A stretch of 64,000 nucleotides of DNA. Origin: GCA-2683135 sp964507445. Its GTDB lineage: Bacteria > Planctomycetota > GCA-002687715. This document shows, in pieces, positions 15,817 through 23,998 of the stretch. The translations under genes and the position numbers were made by a program. Where the stretch lies: positions 1 to 64,000 of the forward strand of contig CAZDQF010000005.1 in the NCBI GenBank assembly GCA_964507445.1. Reading direction: 5' to 3'. Position 1 is the first letter of the stretch. The number at the start of each line of letters is the position of its first letter. Under the pieces are notes generated by a model. It was not told the origin of the DNA. It was given only the letters and a program-made list of their open reading frames with translations, and ran no database searches.

Positions 15817-18521
15817 GTGAGTTCACGCACCGGCCGCAAGCCGATGAACTGGGCCGTGAACGCGCCGTACTGAGCGCTGCGGTAGGAGCTCCGAGCGGAC
15901 GCCGGAACCCGGCCGAAGTAACCGCCACGCAACACGCAGTTGTAGCCGTTGTTGAACTGGCGCTCGCCACGGTGGTTGACCGTGAACACCCCCTCCACCA
16001 GTCGCTCCGAATAGTCCGGGACCCACGGATCGGCGCACCACTCCGCCAGGTTCCCGCCCATGTCATGGAACCCCCAGGGGTTCGCTTTGAAATACCCCAC
16101 GTCCGCCAGGTACCGGACGTGGTCGGTCACGCCTTCCCCCCTGTAGCCCCTGTACTCCTCGGTGGCGGTGTTCTCAAACTGCACCACCTGCTTCCAATCC
16201 TCTCCCCAATAGAACGAGGACCGGGTCCCCGCCCGACACGCGTACTCCCACCGAGCCTCGGTCGGGAAGCCCAGGTCCAGGCGACCCAGCACACGCCGCG
16301 CGTCGTTCCAGGTGACGTCGCCGACCGGCTTCGTCAGGCCCTCGCCGGAGGCACCCGGCGGCAACTTGCCAGCCACACGCAGCCATTGCCCGCACGTCAC
16401 CTCGTACTTGGACAGGAAGAAGGGGCCCAACGTCACCTCGCGCACAGGCTCCTCGTTCCCACTCGCGTACCTGGATCGGTTCTGACCACTGGGCTGTTCC
16501 TCCTTGACCTTGACCGCGCCCATGTGGAAGGACCCGCCAGGGACCAGCACGAACACCAGACCCGTGGCGTCGCCGATCTCCAATCGGCGACTCTGATCAC
16601 GAGAAGCTACGTCTCCAGACTGCAGGTGAGCGAACTCCTGCAACCCTGACGCGGGATCCGGTCCGAGCGGTACCAGGCCCCGCTGTGGGGTCAACTTGAG
16701 GCCGGCGTAAGCGGGGTTTGACTCAACCGCGGTGATGCACCGGGCCCACGCCTCACGATGGGACTCCACGCTCTGTTGATCGACGCTCTCGGCGAACGCG
16801 AGCCTGTTCTCCATCTCCTCGATCCAAGGGCCGAGGTCGTCCAAGAGCACGACGATGCGTTTCCAGGCGTCGTGGTTGGACGCGTCCCAAGGGAACTCGA
16901 ACCGCCAGGTCCGGCGACGCTCCAGGCGATCGGTGGCCAGTCCTCTCTGGTCCTCGACCTGTTCGCGCCGCTGGCCCTCCCCCTCCCAGGCGGACAGGAC
17001 ATCGGCGTAGATCCGGGCAGCGTCGGCGGCGAGCGGATCGAGCTGGACGTTCGCAGCACGATCCAGGGCGCGGTCCGACGCCGTATACGGGAACGCCCGC
17101 TGACCGACCTCGGCGAGGGCAGCCGCCCGCGAGCGCAGCGTGTCTCGCAACGTCCTGGCTCTGATGAGCCATTGTCGGATGACGGGCGCCTGCTCCGGCG
17201 TCGCGGGCCAGAGCCCGTCGCGCTCGAGCTTGAGGTCACGCAGCTTTCGAAGGTCGTCGAGCACGCTCCACTGGTCCAGGGCTTCCTGCTTGTCGTTGCG
17301 CTCCGCGCGCAACGCCTCCGCCGACCGGGCGCTCTCCACGGAGATGTAGATGGAGGCGCCGAGAGCGCCGAGGATCAAGACCGTGAGGCTGGCGACGAAG
17401 CTGGCCGCCAGCCGGTTCCGCTGCACCCATCGCCTGATACGCGTCGGCATCCCGATGGGGCGCGCCAGCACCGGTTCGTGGCGCAGGAACCGCGACAGGT
17501 CCGCGGCGAGAGCGCCGGCGTCCGGATACCGCCGCTGGGAGTCCTTCTCCAGCGCCACGTCCATGACCACCTTGAGGTCCACAGGGATCGACGAGTCCCA
17601 TCGACGAGGGTCCTGGTGAGGGACGGCGCGCACCCGCTCCGCCAACAGCTCGTGGGTCGGCCCCTCGAACGGGCGGCTGAGGGTCAGCCCTTCGTAGAGC
17701 ATGACACCGAGAGCCCACACGTCGGCGCTCGGGCCGACGCCCGTGCCACGCCACTGCTCGGGGGCCATGTAGGCCGGCGTCCCCATGGAGTCCCCCGTGA
17801 CGGTAAGGGTCGGGAGGGTGCCGCCGTCGTCTCGGGCGAGGCCGAAGTCCAGGATCACCGGCTCCCCGGTGGGGGTCACCATGACGTTCCCGGGCTTGAT
17901 GTCTCGATGAATGATCCTCGCCTCGTGCGCCGACGCCAGCGCCGACGCCACGTTGGTGATCAGCTCCACCATCCTGCGTTGCGTCGGCAGCTCACCGGAG
18001 TCCGTCACGGTGTCCTCAGCGCCCGCTCGGTGCTTCATCCTCGCGATGACCTGCGCCAGAGTCTTGCCCTCGACGAACTGCATGGCGATGTAAGACATGC
18101 CTTCATCACGCCCGCTGTCGTAGATGGTGCAGATGCCCGGATGGTCCAGCCGGGACGCCGCACCCGCTTCCCGCTCAAGACGAATCAGCTGACGGGAGTC
18201 TCCCACCATGAACCGGGCGGGGATCACCTTGAGCGCCACCGGGCGCTTGAGCTTGAGGTCATCCGCCAGGTAGACCGTTGCCTGCCCTCCGCGACCCAAC
18301 TCCCGCGTGATCTGGTAGCGCTCGGCGATCAACCGATCCGGCACCGGCTCCGGAGTCATGACGTCGCCCCAGACGCGATGGACGATGTCGGCGTTGGAGG
18401 AGAACATCTCGACATAAGCGTCGAGGGTGCGCATCCGGCCCGCGTCGCCATCTCGCATCACGCGATCGAGGATCTCGAGGTAGGCCCAGTCTTCAGTGGA
18501 GTCGGAGTCGTGCGCGGTCAT
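15810..18521 (-). CDS. Transmembrane Ser/Thr kinase fused to FGE-sulfatase (SUMF1-like) domain
   Basis: A 903-residue protein. An N-terminal cytoplasmic Hanks-type kinase (about residues 62-330) has LGRGGQATVYLADD, VALKVI (ATP Lys), HRDIKPGNVMV (catalytic Asp), ILDFGLARD and MAPEQWRG, all intact. A single TM segment (SFVASLTVLILGALGASIYI) follows near 380. Next come helical repeats, then a formylglycine-generating-enzyme-like domain from about 660 (FVLVPGGSFHMG, EVTLGPFFLSKYEVT, FPTEARWEYACRAGT, MGGNLAEWC, LRGGYF). The C-terminal domain is predicted outside the cytoplasm and may act as a ligand or carbohydrate sensor rather than an oxidase. ATG 18521 is preferred over GTG 18551, which overlaps the upstream gene. 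It is the last gene of a three-gene minus-strand operon and is convergent with the ECF-like sigma gene. Confidence 0.9.
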   Translation of the reverse strand: MTAHDSDSTEDWAYLEILDRVMRDGDAGRMRTLDAYVEMFSSNADIVHRVWGDVMTPEPVPDRLIAERYQITRELGRGGQATVYLADDLKLKRPVALKVIPARFMVGDSRQLIRLEREAGAASRLDHPGICTIYDSGRDEGMSYIAMQFVEGKTLAQVIARMKHRAGAEDTVTDSGELPTQRRMVELITNVASALASAHEARIIHRDIKPGNVMVTPTGEPVILDFGLARDDGGTLPTLTVTGDSMGTPAYMAPEQWRGTGVGPSADVWALGVMLYEGLTLSRPFEGPTHELLAERVRAVPHQDPRRWDSSIPVDLKVVMDVALEKDSQRRYPDAGALAADLSRFLRHEPVLARPIGMPTRIRRWVQRNRLAASFVASLTVLILGALGASIYISVESARSAEALRAERNDKQEALDQWSVLDDLRKLRDLKLERDGLWPATPEQAPVIRQWLIRARTLRDTLRSRAAALAEVGQRAFPYTASDRALDRAANVQLDPLAADAARIYADVLSAWEGEGQRREQVEDQRGLATDRLERRRTWRFEFPWDASNHDAWKRIVVLLDDLGPWIEEMENRLAFAESVDQQSVESHREAWARCITAVESNPAYAGLKLTPQRGLVPLGPDPASGLQEFAHLQSGDVASRDQSRRLEIGDATGLVFVLVPGGSFHMGAVKVKEEQPSGQNRSRYASGNEEPVREVTLGPFFLSKYEVTCGQWLRVAGKLPPGASGEGLTKPVGDVTWNDARRVLGRLDLGFPTEARWEYACRAGTRSSFYWGEDWKQVVQFENTATEEYRGYRGEGVTDHVRYLADVGYFKANPWGFHDMGGNLAEWCADPWVPDYSERLVEGVFTVNHRGERQFNNGYNCVLRGGYFGRVPASARSSYRSAQYGAFTAQFIGLRPVRELTP

Positions 18522-18537
18522 GGGAGCGCAGGACACT

Positions 18538-20043
18538 TCACCCCACGACACCGAGTTTCGTCAACGCTGCCCAGAGTCCGGCGATCACCAGACCCATGGC
18601 CGACAACCACAAACCCAGGTCCCACAAGCGCCGCGACACGAGCTGAGGATGGGACGCCCGATACCGGAACCACAACGCCGCGAACGCCAGCATGGGCAGC
18701 ATCAGCACCTGGGAGACCCCGGCGGCGATGATGAGGGCGCCCGGTGCCCGGACGAGCACGAAGATCACGCAGCTCGCCAGCGGGAAGAACGCGCAGAACA
18801 CCCGGCGCCACCACTCCCGGTCGGCTTCCGTGCGCCCCCCCAGTCCGAAGACCCGGACCGCGTCCGCGCAGACCCTCGCATAGCTGGCGCTGGCCACGAA
18901 GTAGGTGGAGTAGAGCACGGCGAAAGCGCCGACGAGGAACACCGTGGGCGCCCAGTCACCGAACACCGGCGCGTACATCTGAGACAGGGTCCTCACCAGG
19001 TCCCCCTTCTCCGGGTTCAACCCGCAGCGCCCGAGGACGGCGGCGCCCAGGAGATAGAACGCCACCGTCCCGACCGTGTAGATCACCATGGACAGCATGG
19101 CGTCCCAGCGCATCACCCGCATCCACCCTCGGGCTCGCGCACCCCAGGCCTCCGAACCGTCATCGGCCCCGGTGTGTCGGGCGTATCCCCTCTCCAGACA
19201 CCAGTACGGGTACATGATCAACTCCGCGGCGCCGACGCCGATGATCCCGAACGCCGCCAGAGCCGTGTGCATCGGATTGACGCCGCCGGTCTGCGGCGGC
19301 AACCGGAACGCCATGCCGTCGCTGAACTCCTGCCCCGTGACCGCCCATTCGGGCTGGGACTGGAGCAGCGCTAAGGTGACCACCGTGACGGCGGTGAAGG
19401 ACGCGACGAGGAACGTAGAGACCCACTGCACCATCCGGTAACGACCGGCCACCAGCAGGACCGCCGTCGGGAGCGCGAGCAGGATCGACCACAGGGCAGG
19501 GTCCGGGGGCGGCGACCCTTCGCCGCGGCCGCCGTCCTTCACGTCCGCAGGCGGACGCGACTCCGGCGCGCTGTCCCGGCCTCCCTGCTCTTCGCGGCCT
19601 CGCACCGCCGCTTCCACCTGGCGTTCGATCCGTGCCTCCTGGGTCTCGTTGAACGCGCGCCCCTCCTCCGTCAGCGGCGCCGCCAGGGACAGGGTCTGAC
19701 CGACGCCCCCCACGATGCCGCCGAGCTGCGCCAACCCCACGATGGTCATGATGAGCCAGTACCAGACCACCCAGTTGACCCGCCGCCGTGGCCCCGGCAA
19801 CGAGTCCAGGGCCTCCAGGGCGGTCTTGCCCTCGGTCACCGTCACCCGACCGAGCTCCACCTGCACGAACACCTTGATGACGCAGCCCACGAGGATGAGC
19901 CACAGCAGGGCGAAGCCCGCCTCGGCGCCCGTCTTGGTCGTGGCCACCAGCTCACCGGACCCCACGATGGCGCCGGCGACGATGAGCCCCGGGCCCAGGT
20001 TCCGGAGGATCCCCCCAACGGTCCGGGGAGGCGGCCTAGTCAT
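18538..20043 (-). CDS. Nramp-related membrane transporter lacking the canonical metal-site motif
   Basis: A 501-residue polytopic protein with about 11 TM segments. The first reads NLGPGLIVAGAIVGSGELV, matching Nramp-related proteins. The Asp-Pro-Gly-Asn metal-binding motif of true Mn/Fe Nramps is replaced by VGSGE. The TM6 Met-Pro-His motif is also absent (AELIMYPYWCLERG instead). A roughly 50-residue hydrophilic, acidic/Pro-rich loop follows TM3-4. Such divergence resembles Nramp-related magnesium transporters and uncharacterised subgroups, so the substrate is open. ATG 20043 overlaps the preceding stop (shared ATGACTAG, 8 nt), indicating translational coupling. The kinase-FGE gene follows after 16 nt, so the transporter may be a target or partner of the kinase. 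Confidence 0.8.
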   Translation of the reverse strand: MTRPPPRTVGGILRNLGPGLIVAGAIVGSGELVATTKTGAEAGFALLWLILVGCVIKVFVQVELGRVTVTEGKTALEALDSLPGPRRRVNWVVWYWLIMTIVGLAQLGGIVGGVGQTLSLAAPLTEEGRAFNETQEARIERQVEAAVRGREEQGGRDSAPESRPPADVKDGGRGEGSPPPDPALWSILLALPTAVLLVAGRYRMVQWVSTFLVASFTAVTVVTLALLQSQPEWAVTGQEFSDGMAFRLPPQTGGVNPMHTALAAFGIIGVGAAELIMYPYWCLERGYARHTGADDGSEAWGARARGWMRVMRWDAMLSMVIYTVGTVAFYLLGAAVLGRCGLNPEKGDLVRTLSQMYAPVFGDWAPTVFLVGAFAVLYSTYFVASASYARVCADAVRVFGLGGRTEADREWWRRVFCAFFPLASCVIFVLVRAPGALIIAAGVSQVLMLPMLAFAALWFRYRASHPQLVSRRLWDLGLWLSAMGLVIAGLWAALTKLGVVG

Positions 20044-20326
20044 GCGCGTCGTCCGTAGCAGGGGGCATGGGCGTGGCCACATCCCGCCGATTCTCCCTCT
20101 GGACCTCGGAGGCATGAGCCCGTTGGGCGGCCCGGTGGGCCGCGATGCTCTCCTGATCCCGGGCCTGCTGCGTTAGCTGGCGCCACCCGGAGAGCAGCAG
20201 GAAGCCCAGGAACAGATCCACGGCCAGCAGGACACCGATGGTGACCAGGTCGTCCTGCCAGAACCAGACGGTCATCGCAACGACACCCGCCGCGATGACG
20301 AGGATGCTCAGCCGCCTCGCGATCAT
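20036..20326 (-). CDS. Small two-TM membrane protein
   Basis: A 96-residue protein with two hydrophobic helices (LSILVIAAGVVAMTVWFW and TIGVLLAVDLFLGFLLLSG) and a charged, Gln/Arg-rich C-terminal tail. The ATG at 20326 lies 7 nt after a TACAAT box (leaderless); GTG 20332 is in frame but would leave only one base after the box. Its stop overlaps the start of the Nramp-related gene, so it is the first gene of the operon and probably an accessory subunit of that transporter. I recognise no family. Confidence 0.75.
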   Translation of the reverse strand: MIARRLSILVIAAGVVAMTVWFWQDDLVTIGVLLAVDLFLGFLLLSGWRQLTQQARDQESIAAHRAAQRAHASEVQRENRRDVATPMPPATDDAHD

Positions 20327-20333
20327 CGCCACG

Positions 20334-20343
20334 ATTGTAGAGT
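20334..20343. promoter_or_regulatory. Overlapping divergent -10 boxes (membrane operon / M14 peptidase)
   Basis: Minus strand TACAAT (20339-20334) ends 7 nt before ATG 20326. Plus strand TAGAGT (20338-20343, preceded by TTG) drives the M14 gene with a leader of about 24 nt containing GGAGGA. The boxes share the TA step at 20338-20339, giving ANNNTANNNT. Confidence 0.55.
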
Positions 20344-20373
20344 GTGGGTTCTACTCGCGAGGAGGACAGCGTC

Positions 20374-22653
20374 ATGAAGCCCCTGGTTCTCGTGTTCGCC
20401 CTGACCGCAGCGGTCGTAGCGCAGATCCCCACTCCCAAGGACGTACTCGGATTCGCTCCCGGGACCGACGGCAGGCTGGCGGACTACGACCAGATCCTCG
20501 ACTACATGCGCAAGCTCGCTGACGCCTCGGACCGGGTGTCCTTCGAGGTGGTTGGAGAGACCACCGAAGGCAGGGAATTCGTCAGCGTCATCATCTCCGC
20601 TCCCGAGAACCTGGCCCGCCTCGACCGCATCCGGGAAGACAACCTCAGGCTGGCGGACCCACGAGACCTGTCGGATGCAGACGCCGAAGCGATCCTGAGC
20701 CGGGGCAAGACCATCGTCCTGCTCAACGAATCGATCCACTCCACCGAGGTGGGCCCGGCCCAGGCGGGAATGGTCACGGCCCACTTCCTGGCCACCACGC
20801 AGGAACCATCGTGGACCCGGGTGCTCGAGGACGTGGTTCTCGTCCTGACCCCCTGCCACAACCCCGACGGCTACGCCACGGTGGTGGACTGGTGGAGGCG
20901 GTTCAAGGACGACGAGGCCCGACGGGGGGTCTCCCTGCCCGTGCTCTATCACAAGTACGTCGGGCACGACAACAACCGTGACTGGTTCATGCTCACCCAG
21001 AAGGAGTCCCGGGTCAGCGTCCGCACCGGTCACATGCGCTGGCGCCCTCAGATCGTCATCGACCAGCACCAGATGGGGGGCAACGGTGCGCGCATGTTCG
21101 TGCCGCCCTATCAGGAGCCCTACGAGCCGTTCGTCCATCCCCTGCTCCGTGAGGGGCTGACCAGGCTCGGGCGCAACGTCCTCCAGCAGATGACCGATGA
21201 GGGCTTCGCCGGGATCTGGTGCAACCGGCAGTTCGACGCCTGGACCCCGGCGCGGGCGTTCCAGCACTACCACGGGGGTGTCCGGATCCTCACGGAGGTG
21301 GCCAGTGCCCGCCTGGCAGACCCCATCCGGAGGGTCCGCCCCCCACGGGGCGCGGCCGCGGTCCGGTCCGAGGACAACCCCTCGCCGTGGAGCGGCGGCC
21401 CCTGGTCTCTCAAGGACATCGTCCGCTACACGAGCCGCGGGGCGTTGCTCGCGATCAAGGACGGGAGCGACCGTCGCGCGACGTGGCTCCGCAGTTTCCT
21501 CCAGATCCACCGCGACTACTGCGAGGGCAAGTACGGGGCGTACAGCTACGTCATCCCCTCCAACGGTCGCACCCTGATGCGCGACAAGCTGGTGGACCTG
21601 TTGACTCTCGGAGGCGTGGAGATCGAGCGCGGGAAGGGCGCCGATGTCCTCGTCATCCGCAACGGTCAGCCCTGCTTCGGGTTCGCCGCGGCGCTGCTCG
21701 AGAACACGCCGTATCCGGTGATTCGCACCAAGCCGGGAGCGCCGATCCGACGGCCCTACGACATGACATGCCACTCCCTGCCGCTGCTCATGGACTTTCC
21801 GGTCTACCGCGTCCCGGAGAAGGGCCAGGAGCAGGCGATCATCAAGCAGGCCGTCAAGGAGACCCGGGTCGTCGGCTCCGATGAGCGCGAGCTCATCGAG
21901 CGCCTCAGGGAACGGAAGCGGCGCGTGGGGGTGTACTGGTCCTGGAACGCCTCCATGGACGAAGGGTGGACCCGGTTCTGGTTCGACATGCTGGGCATCC
22001 CGTTCACGCCGCTCCGACCCGCCGACGTACGCGCCGGCAAGCTCGAGGACTCCTTCGACGTGATCCTCTTCGCCGACGTGGACGGCCGACGCCTGAGGCG
22101 CGGGCCCACGGATCGGCGGCTACCGCCGGGGTACCGGGGCGGACTCGGCGAGGAGGGCTGCGCGGCGCTGCGACGGTTCGTCAGGGCTGGGGGCTCCCTG
22201 GTCTGCATGAACGCCTCCTCCGCGCTGCCCCTCGACCTGTTCTCCTTGCCCGTGGAGCGGGAAGGGGCCCTCTCTCGTCGATCGAGCAGCAGACGCGGAG
22301 GTGAACCCCGCCGCACCTACATCCCCGGTTCGGTGGTGCGCGCACACGTGGACACGACGCACCCCATGGGCATCGGCTGCAACCCGGTGACGCCCGTGTT
22401 CCTCCGGGAAGCCCGCCCGTTCGTGCTCAAGCCTGATGCCGGGACCGGGGACGTGGCCTTCCCCGTACGGTACTCGGACCAGGGGGTCCTCCTGGGCGGG
22501 TTCGCGCAAGGCGAAGAGGTCCTGCATGGCAAGGCCGCTGTGGCGGTTTGCCAGATCGGCCCGGGGAAGGTCGTCCTCTTCGCGTTCTCGCCCCAGTTCC
22601 GGTGCCAGACGTGGAGCACGTTCCGCCTACTCCTGAACGGGCTGCTGCTATAA
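20374..22653 (+). CDS. Secreted M14-family zinc carboxypeptidase
   Basis: A 759-residue exported protein. The start is ATG 20374 with GGAGGA 7 nt upstream and signal peptide MKPLVLVFALTAAVVAQ; the frame is open 10 codons further up without a signal. The peptidase domain has NESIHSTEVGPAQ (zinc His and Glu), CHNPDGYAT, the Asn-Arg pair in DNNRDWFM, VIDQHQMGG (third zinc His) and ILTEVAS (catalytic Glu near residue 310), so it looks active. The C-terminal 350 residues include a glutamine-amidotransferase-like Rossmann region (ERKRRVGVYWSWNASMDEG) seen in other large M14 proteins. Probable role: periplasmic or extracellular peptide degradation. Tryptophan dioxygenase starts 8 bp after the stop. 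Confidence 0.88.
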   Translation: MKPLVLVFALTAAVVAQIPTPKDVLGFAPGTDGRLADYDQILDYMRKLADASDRVSFEVVGETTEGREFVSVIISAPENLARLDRIREDNLRLADPRDLSDADAEAILSRGKTIVLLNESIHSTEVGPAQAGMVTAHFLATTQEPSWTRVLEDVVLVLTPCHNPDGYATVVDWWRRFKDDEARRGVSLPVLYHKYVGHDNNRDWFMLTQKESRVSVRTGHMRWRPQIVIDQHQMGGNGARMFVPPYQEPYEPFVHPLLREGLTRLGRNVLQQMTDEGFAGIWCNRQFDAWTPARAFQHYHGGVRILTEVASARLADPIRRVRPPRGAAAVRSEDNPSPWSGGPWSLKDIVRYTSRGALLAIKDGSDRRATWLRSFLQIHRDYCEGKYGAYSYVIPSNGRTLMRDKLVDLLTLGGVEIERGKGADVLVIRNGQPCFGFAAALLENTPYPVIRTKPGAPIRRPYDMTCHSLPLLMDFPVYRVPEKGQEQAIIKQAVKETRVVGSDERELIERLRERKRRVGVYWSWNASMDEGWTRFWFDMLGIPFTPLRPADVRAGKLEDSFDVILFADVDGRRLRRGPTDRRLPPGYRGGLGEEGCAALRRFVRAGGSLVCMNASSALPLDLFSLPVEREGALSRRSSSRRGGEPRRTYIPGSVVRAHVDTTHPMGIGCNPVTPVFLREARPFVLKPDAGTGDVAFPVRYSDQGVLLGGFAQGEEVLHGKAAVAVCQIGPGKVVLFAFSPQFRCQTWSTFRLLLNGLLL

Positions 22654-22654
22654 C
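22649..22654 (+). promoter_or_regulatory. -10-like box TATAAC for tryptophan dioxygenase gene
   Basis: TGC TATAAC overlaps the TAA stop of the M14 gene and ends 6 nt before the ATG at 22661. The spacing is right for leaderless initiation, but the last base is C rather than T. Confidence 0.4.
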
Positions 22655-22660
22655 GGGGCC

Positions 22661-23767
22661 ATGTCCGACAACGATCACCTGATCGCGAGCTATGGCTCCT
22701 ATCTCCGACTCGGCACCCTCCTCGCCGCTCAGGACCCGCCAGACTTCGTCAACCTGAAGCCTGATGACCGCCCCTCCAAGAAGACCCGCGACCTCGCTCA
22801 CCACGACGAGATGCTGTTCATCGTCGTGCACCAGGTGTTCGAGCTGTGGTTCAAGCTGATCCTCCACGAGCTGGGTCGCGCGCGCGACCTGCTCGGCCAC
22901 GTGGGCAAGCAACGGGCCCACGTCCCCGAGGAGGACGTCTCCACGGTCGTGCAGTCCATCGGCCGGGTCAACGAGATCTTCCGCATCACGACGGAGGGGT
23001 TCCGGGCCATGGAGACCATGAACCCCACGTCGTTCCTGGAGTTCCGGGATCTCCTCATCCCATCATCGGGGTTCCAGTCCACACAGTTCCGGGAGCTGGA
23101 GATCCTGGCCGGTCTGCCGGAGGACATCCGCATGGACTTCGAGGGGGTCCCCTATGAGTTCAAGCTCAGCGAGACCGAACGGGAGCTCCTCGCGCAGCGC
23201 AGGAGCGAGATCTCCCTCCGGGAGGCCCTGTTCGACTGGTTGACGCGGACGCCCATCGATCAGGTCTTCCCCGACTTCGCCGAGGCCTTCCTGGGGGCCT
23301 TCCGCGCCTACATCGAAGAGCAGATCTCCTTCCAGGACCACAATCCCAATCTGGCGACGTCGCAGCAACGAGCCGCGGCGGTGCGCCTGACGGAGCAGTG
23401 CGAACAGGCGCGGCAGTACCTCACCGGGGGCGACGACCGACAGAACCGCGCACATCAGGCGTTTCTCTTCATCGCCTCCTACCGCTCCGAACCCCTCCTG
23501 ATGTGGCCCTCAGCGCTGGTGGACGCGCTCATCGAATTCGAACAGGGGTTCCGCATCTTCCGGTTCCGGCACGCCCGCATGGTGGAGCGCATGATCGGCA
23601 CCCGCACCGGTTCCGGGGGCAGCCCCGGGGTCGCCTATCTGGACAGGACCACGGACAAGTACCGGATCTTCGGCGACCTGCTGAAGGCCCGTAACTTCCT
23701 GCTGGCCTCCGACCGGGTTCCCCCGTTGCCCGACGACCGGCTGTTGCATTTCCGTTTCGAAGGCTGA
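22661..23767 (+). CDS. kynA: Tryptophan 2,3-dioxygenase
   Basis: A 368-residue haem dioxygenase. Hallmarks are YGSYLRLGTLLAAQ, HHDEMLFIVVHQVFELWFKLIL (distal-side His and substrate contacts), FRDLLIPSSGFQS and the substrate-clamping loop GTRTGSGGSPGVAYL near the C-terminus. It is somewhat longer than the minimal bacterial enzyme (about 280) because of a middle insertion. It opens the indole ring of tryptophan to N-formylkynurenine in the cytoplasm. No kynureninase or kynurenine formamidase is evident in the window. The PLP aminotransferase at 46476 is not a convincing kynureninase, and glutaryl-CoA dehydrogenase at 6918 is a distant downstream step. No Shine-Dalgarno sequence precedes the ATG. 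Confidence 0.93.
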   Translation: MSDNDHLIASYGSYLRLGTLLAAQDPPDFVNLKPDDRPSKKTRDLAHHDEMLFIVVHQVFELWFKLILHELGRARDLLGHVGKQRAHVPEEDVSTVVQSIGRVNEIFRITTEGFRAMETMNPTSFLEFRDLLIPSSGFQSTQFRELEILAGLPEDIRMDFEGVPYEFKLSETERELLAQRRSEISLREALFDWLTRTPIDQVFPDFAEAFLGAFRAYIEEQISFQDHNPNLATSQQRAAAVRLTEQCEQARQYLTGGDDRQNRAHQAFLFIASYRSEPLLMWPSALVDALIEFEQGFRIFRFRHARMVERMIGTRTGSGGSPGVAYLDRTTDKYRIFGDLLKARNFLLASDRVPPLPDDRLLHFRFEG

Positions 23768-23998
23768 ATCGGTAGTCCTTGGAGGCCACTCGGCCCGGGC
23801 AACTGGATCGTCACATCCGATTTATCAGAAACCACTTACGATCAAGGCGCCCTGCCGGCCCGCCGCTGCCGTCGCGCCTCACCCTGACAATCCGTCCCCG
23901 GGGGTAAACCGATTCGCCAATCCCGGCGAAGTAATCGGTGAACGAGGACGTTCCTACACACCGAGGCTGACCCGACCCTGCCGGGCTCAGCCAGCCTC
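23768..23998 (+). promoter_or_regulatory. Leader region of RpoD-like sigma gene with hairpin at its 3' end
   Basis: No gene was seen in these 231 bases. Candidate -10 boxes are TACGAT (23837-23842) and TACACA (23955-23960). CGAGGCT (23962-23968) pairs with AGCCTCG (23993-23999) around an inner CCCG/CGGG pairing, making a hairpin of about 38 nt that abuts the sigma-factor start. It could hide the initiation region or act as a regulatory fold. Confidence 0.35.

Noticed and set aside
16758..18731. 657-codon plus-strand frame opposite the kinase-FGE gene
   Set aside because: The minus strand has intact kinase and FGE motifs; the plus translation is His/Arg/Gly-rich with no recognisable domain.
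20344..20373. Upstream start for the M14 carboxypeptidase
   Set aside because: It would place ten extra residues before the signal peptide and overlap the expected transcription start. ATG 20374 has GGAGGA.
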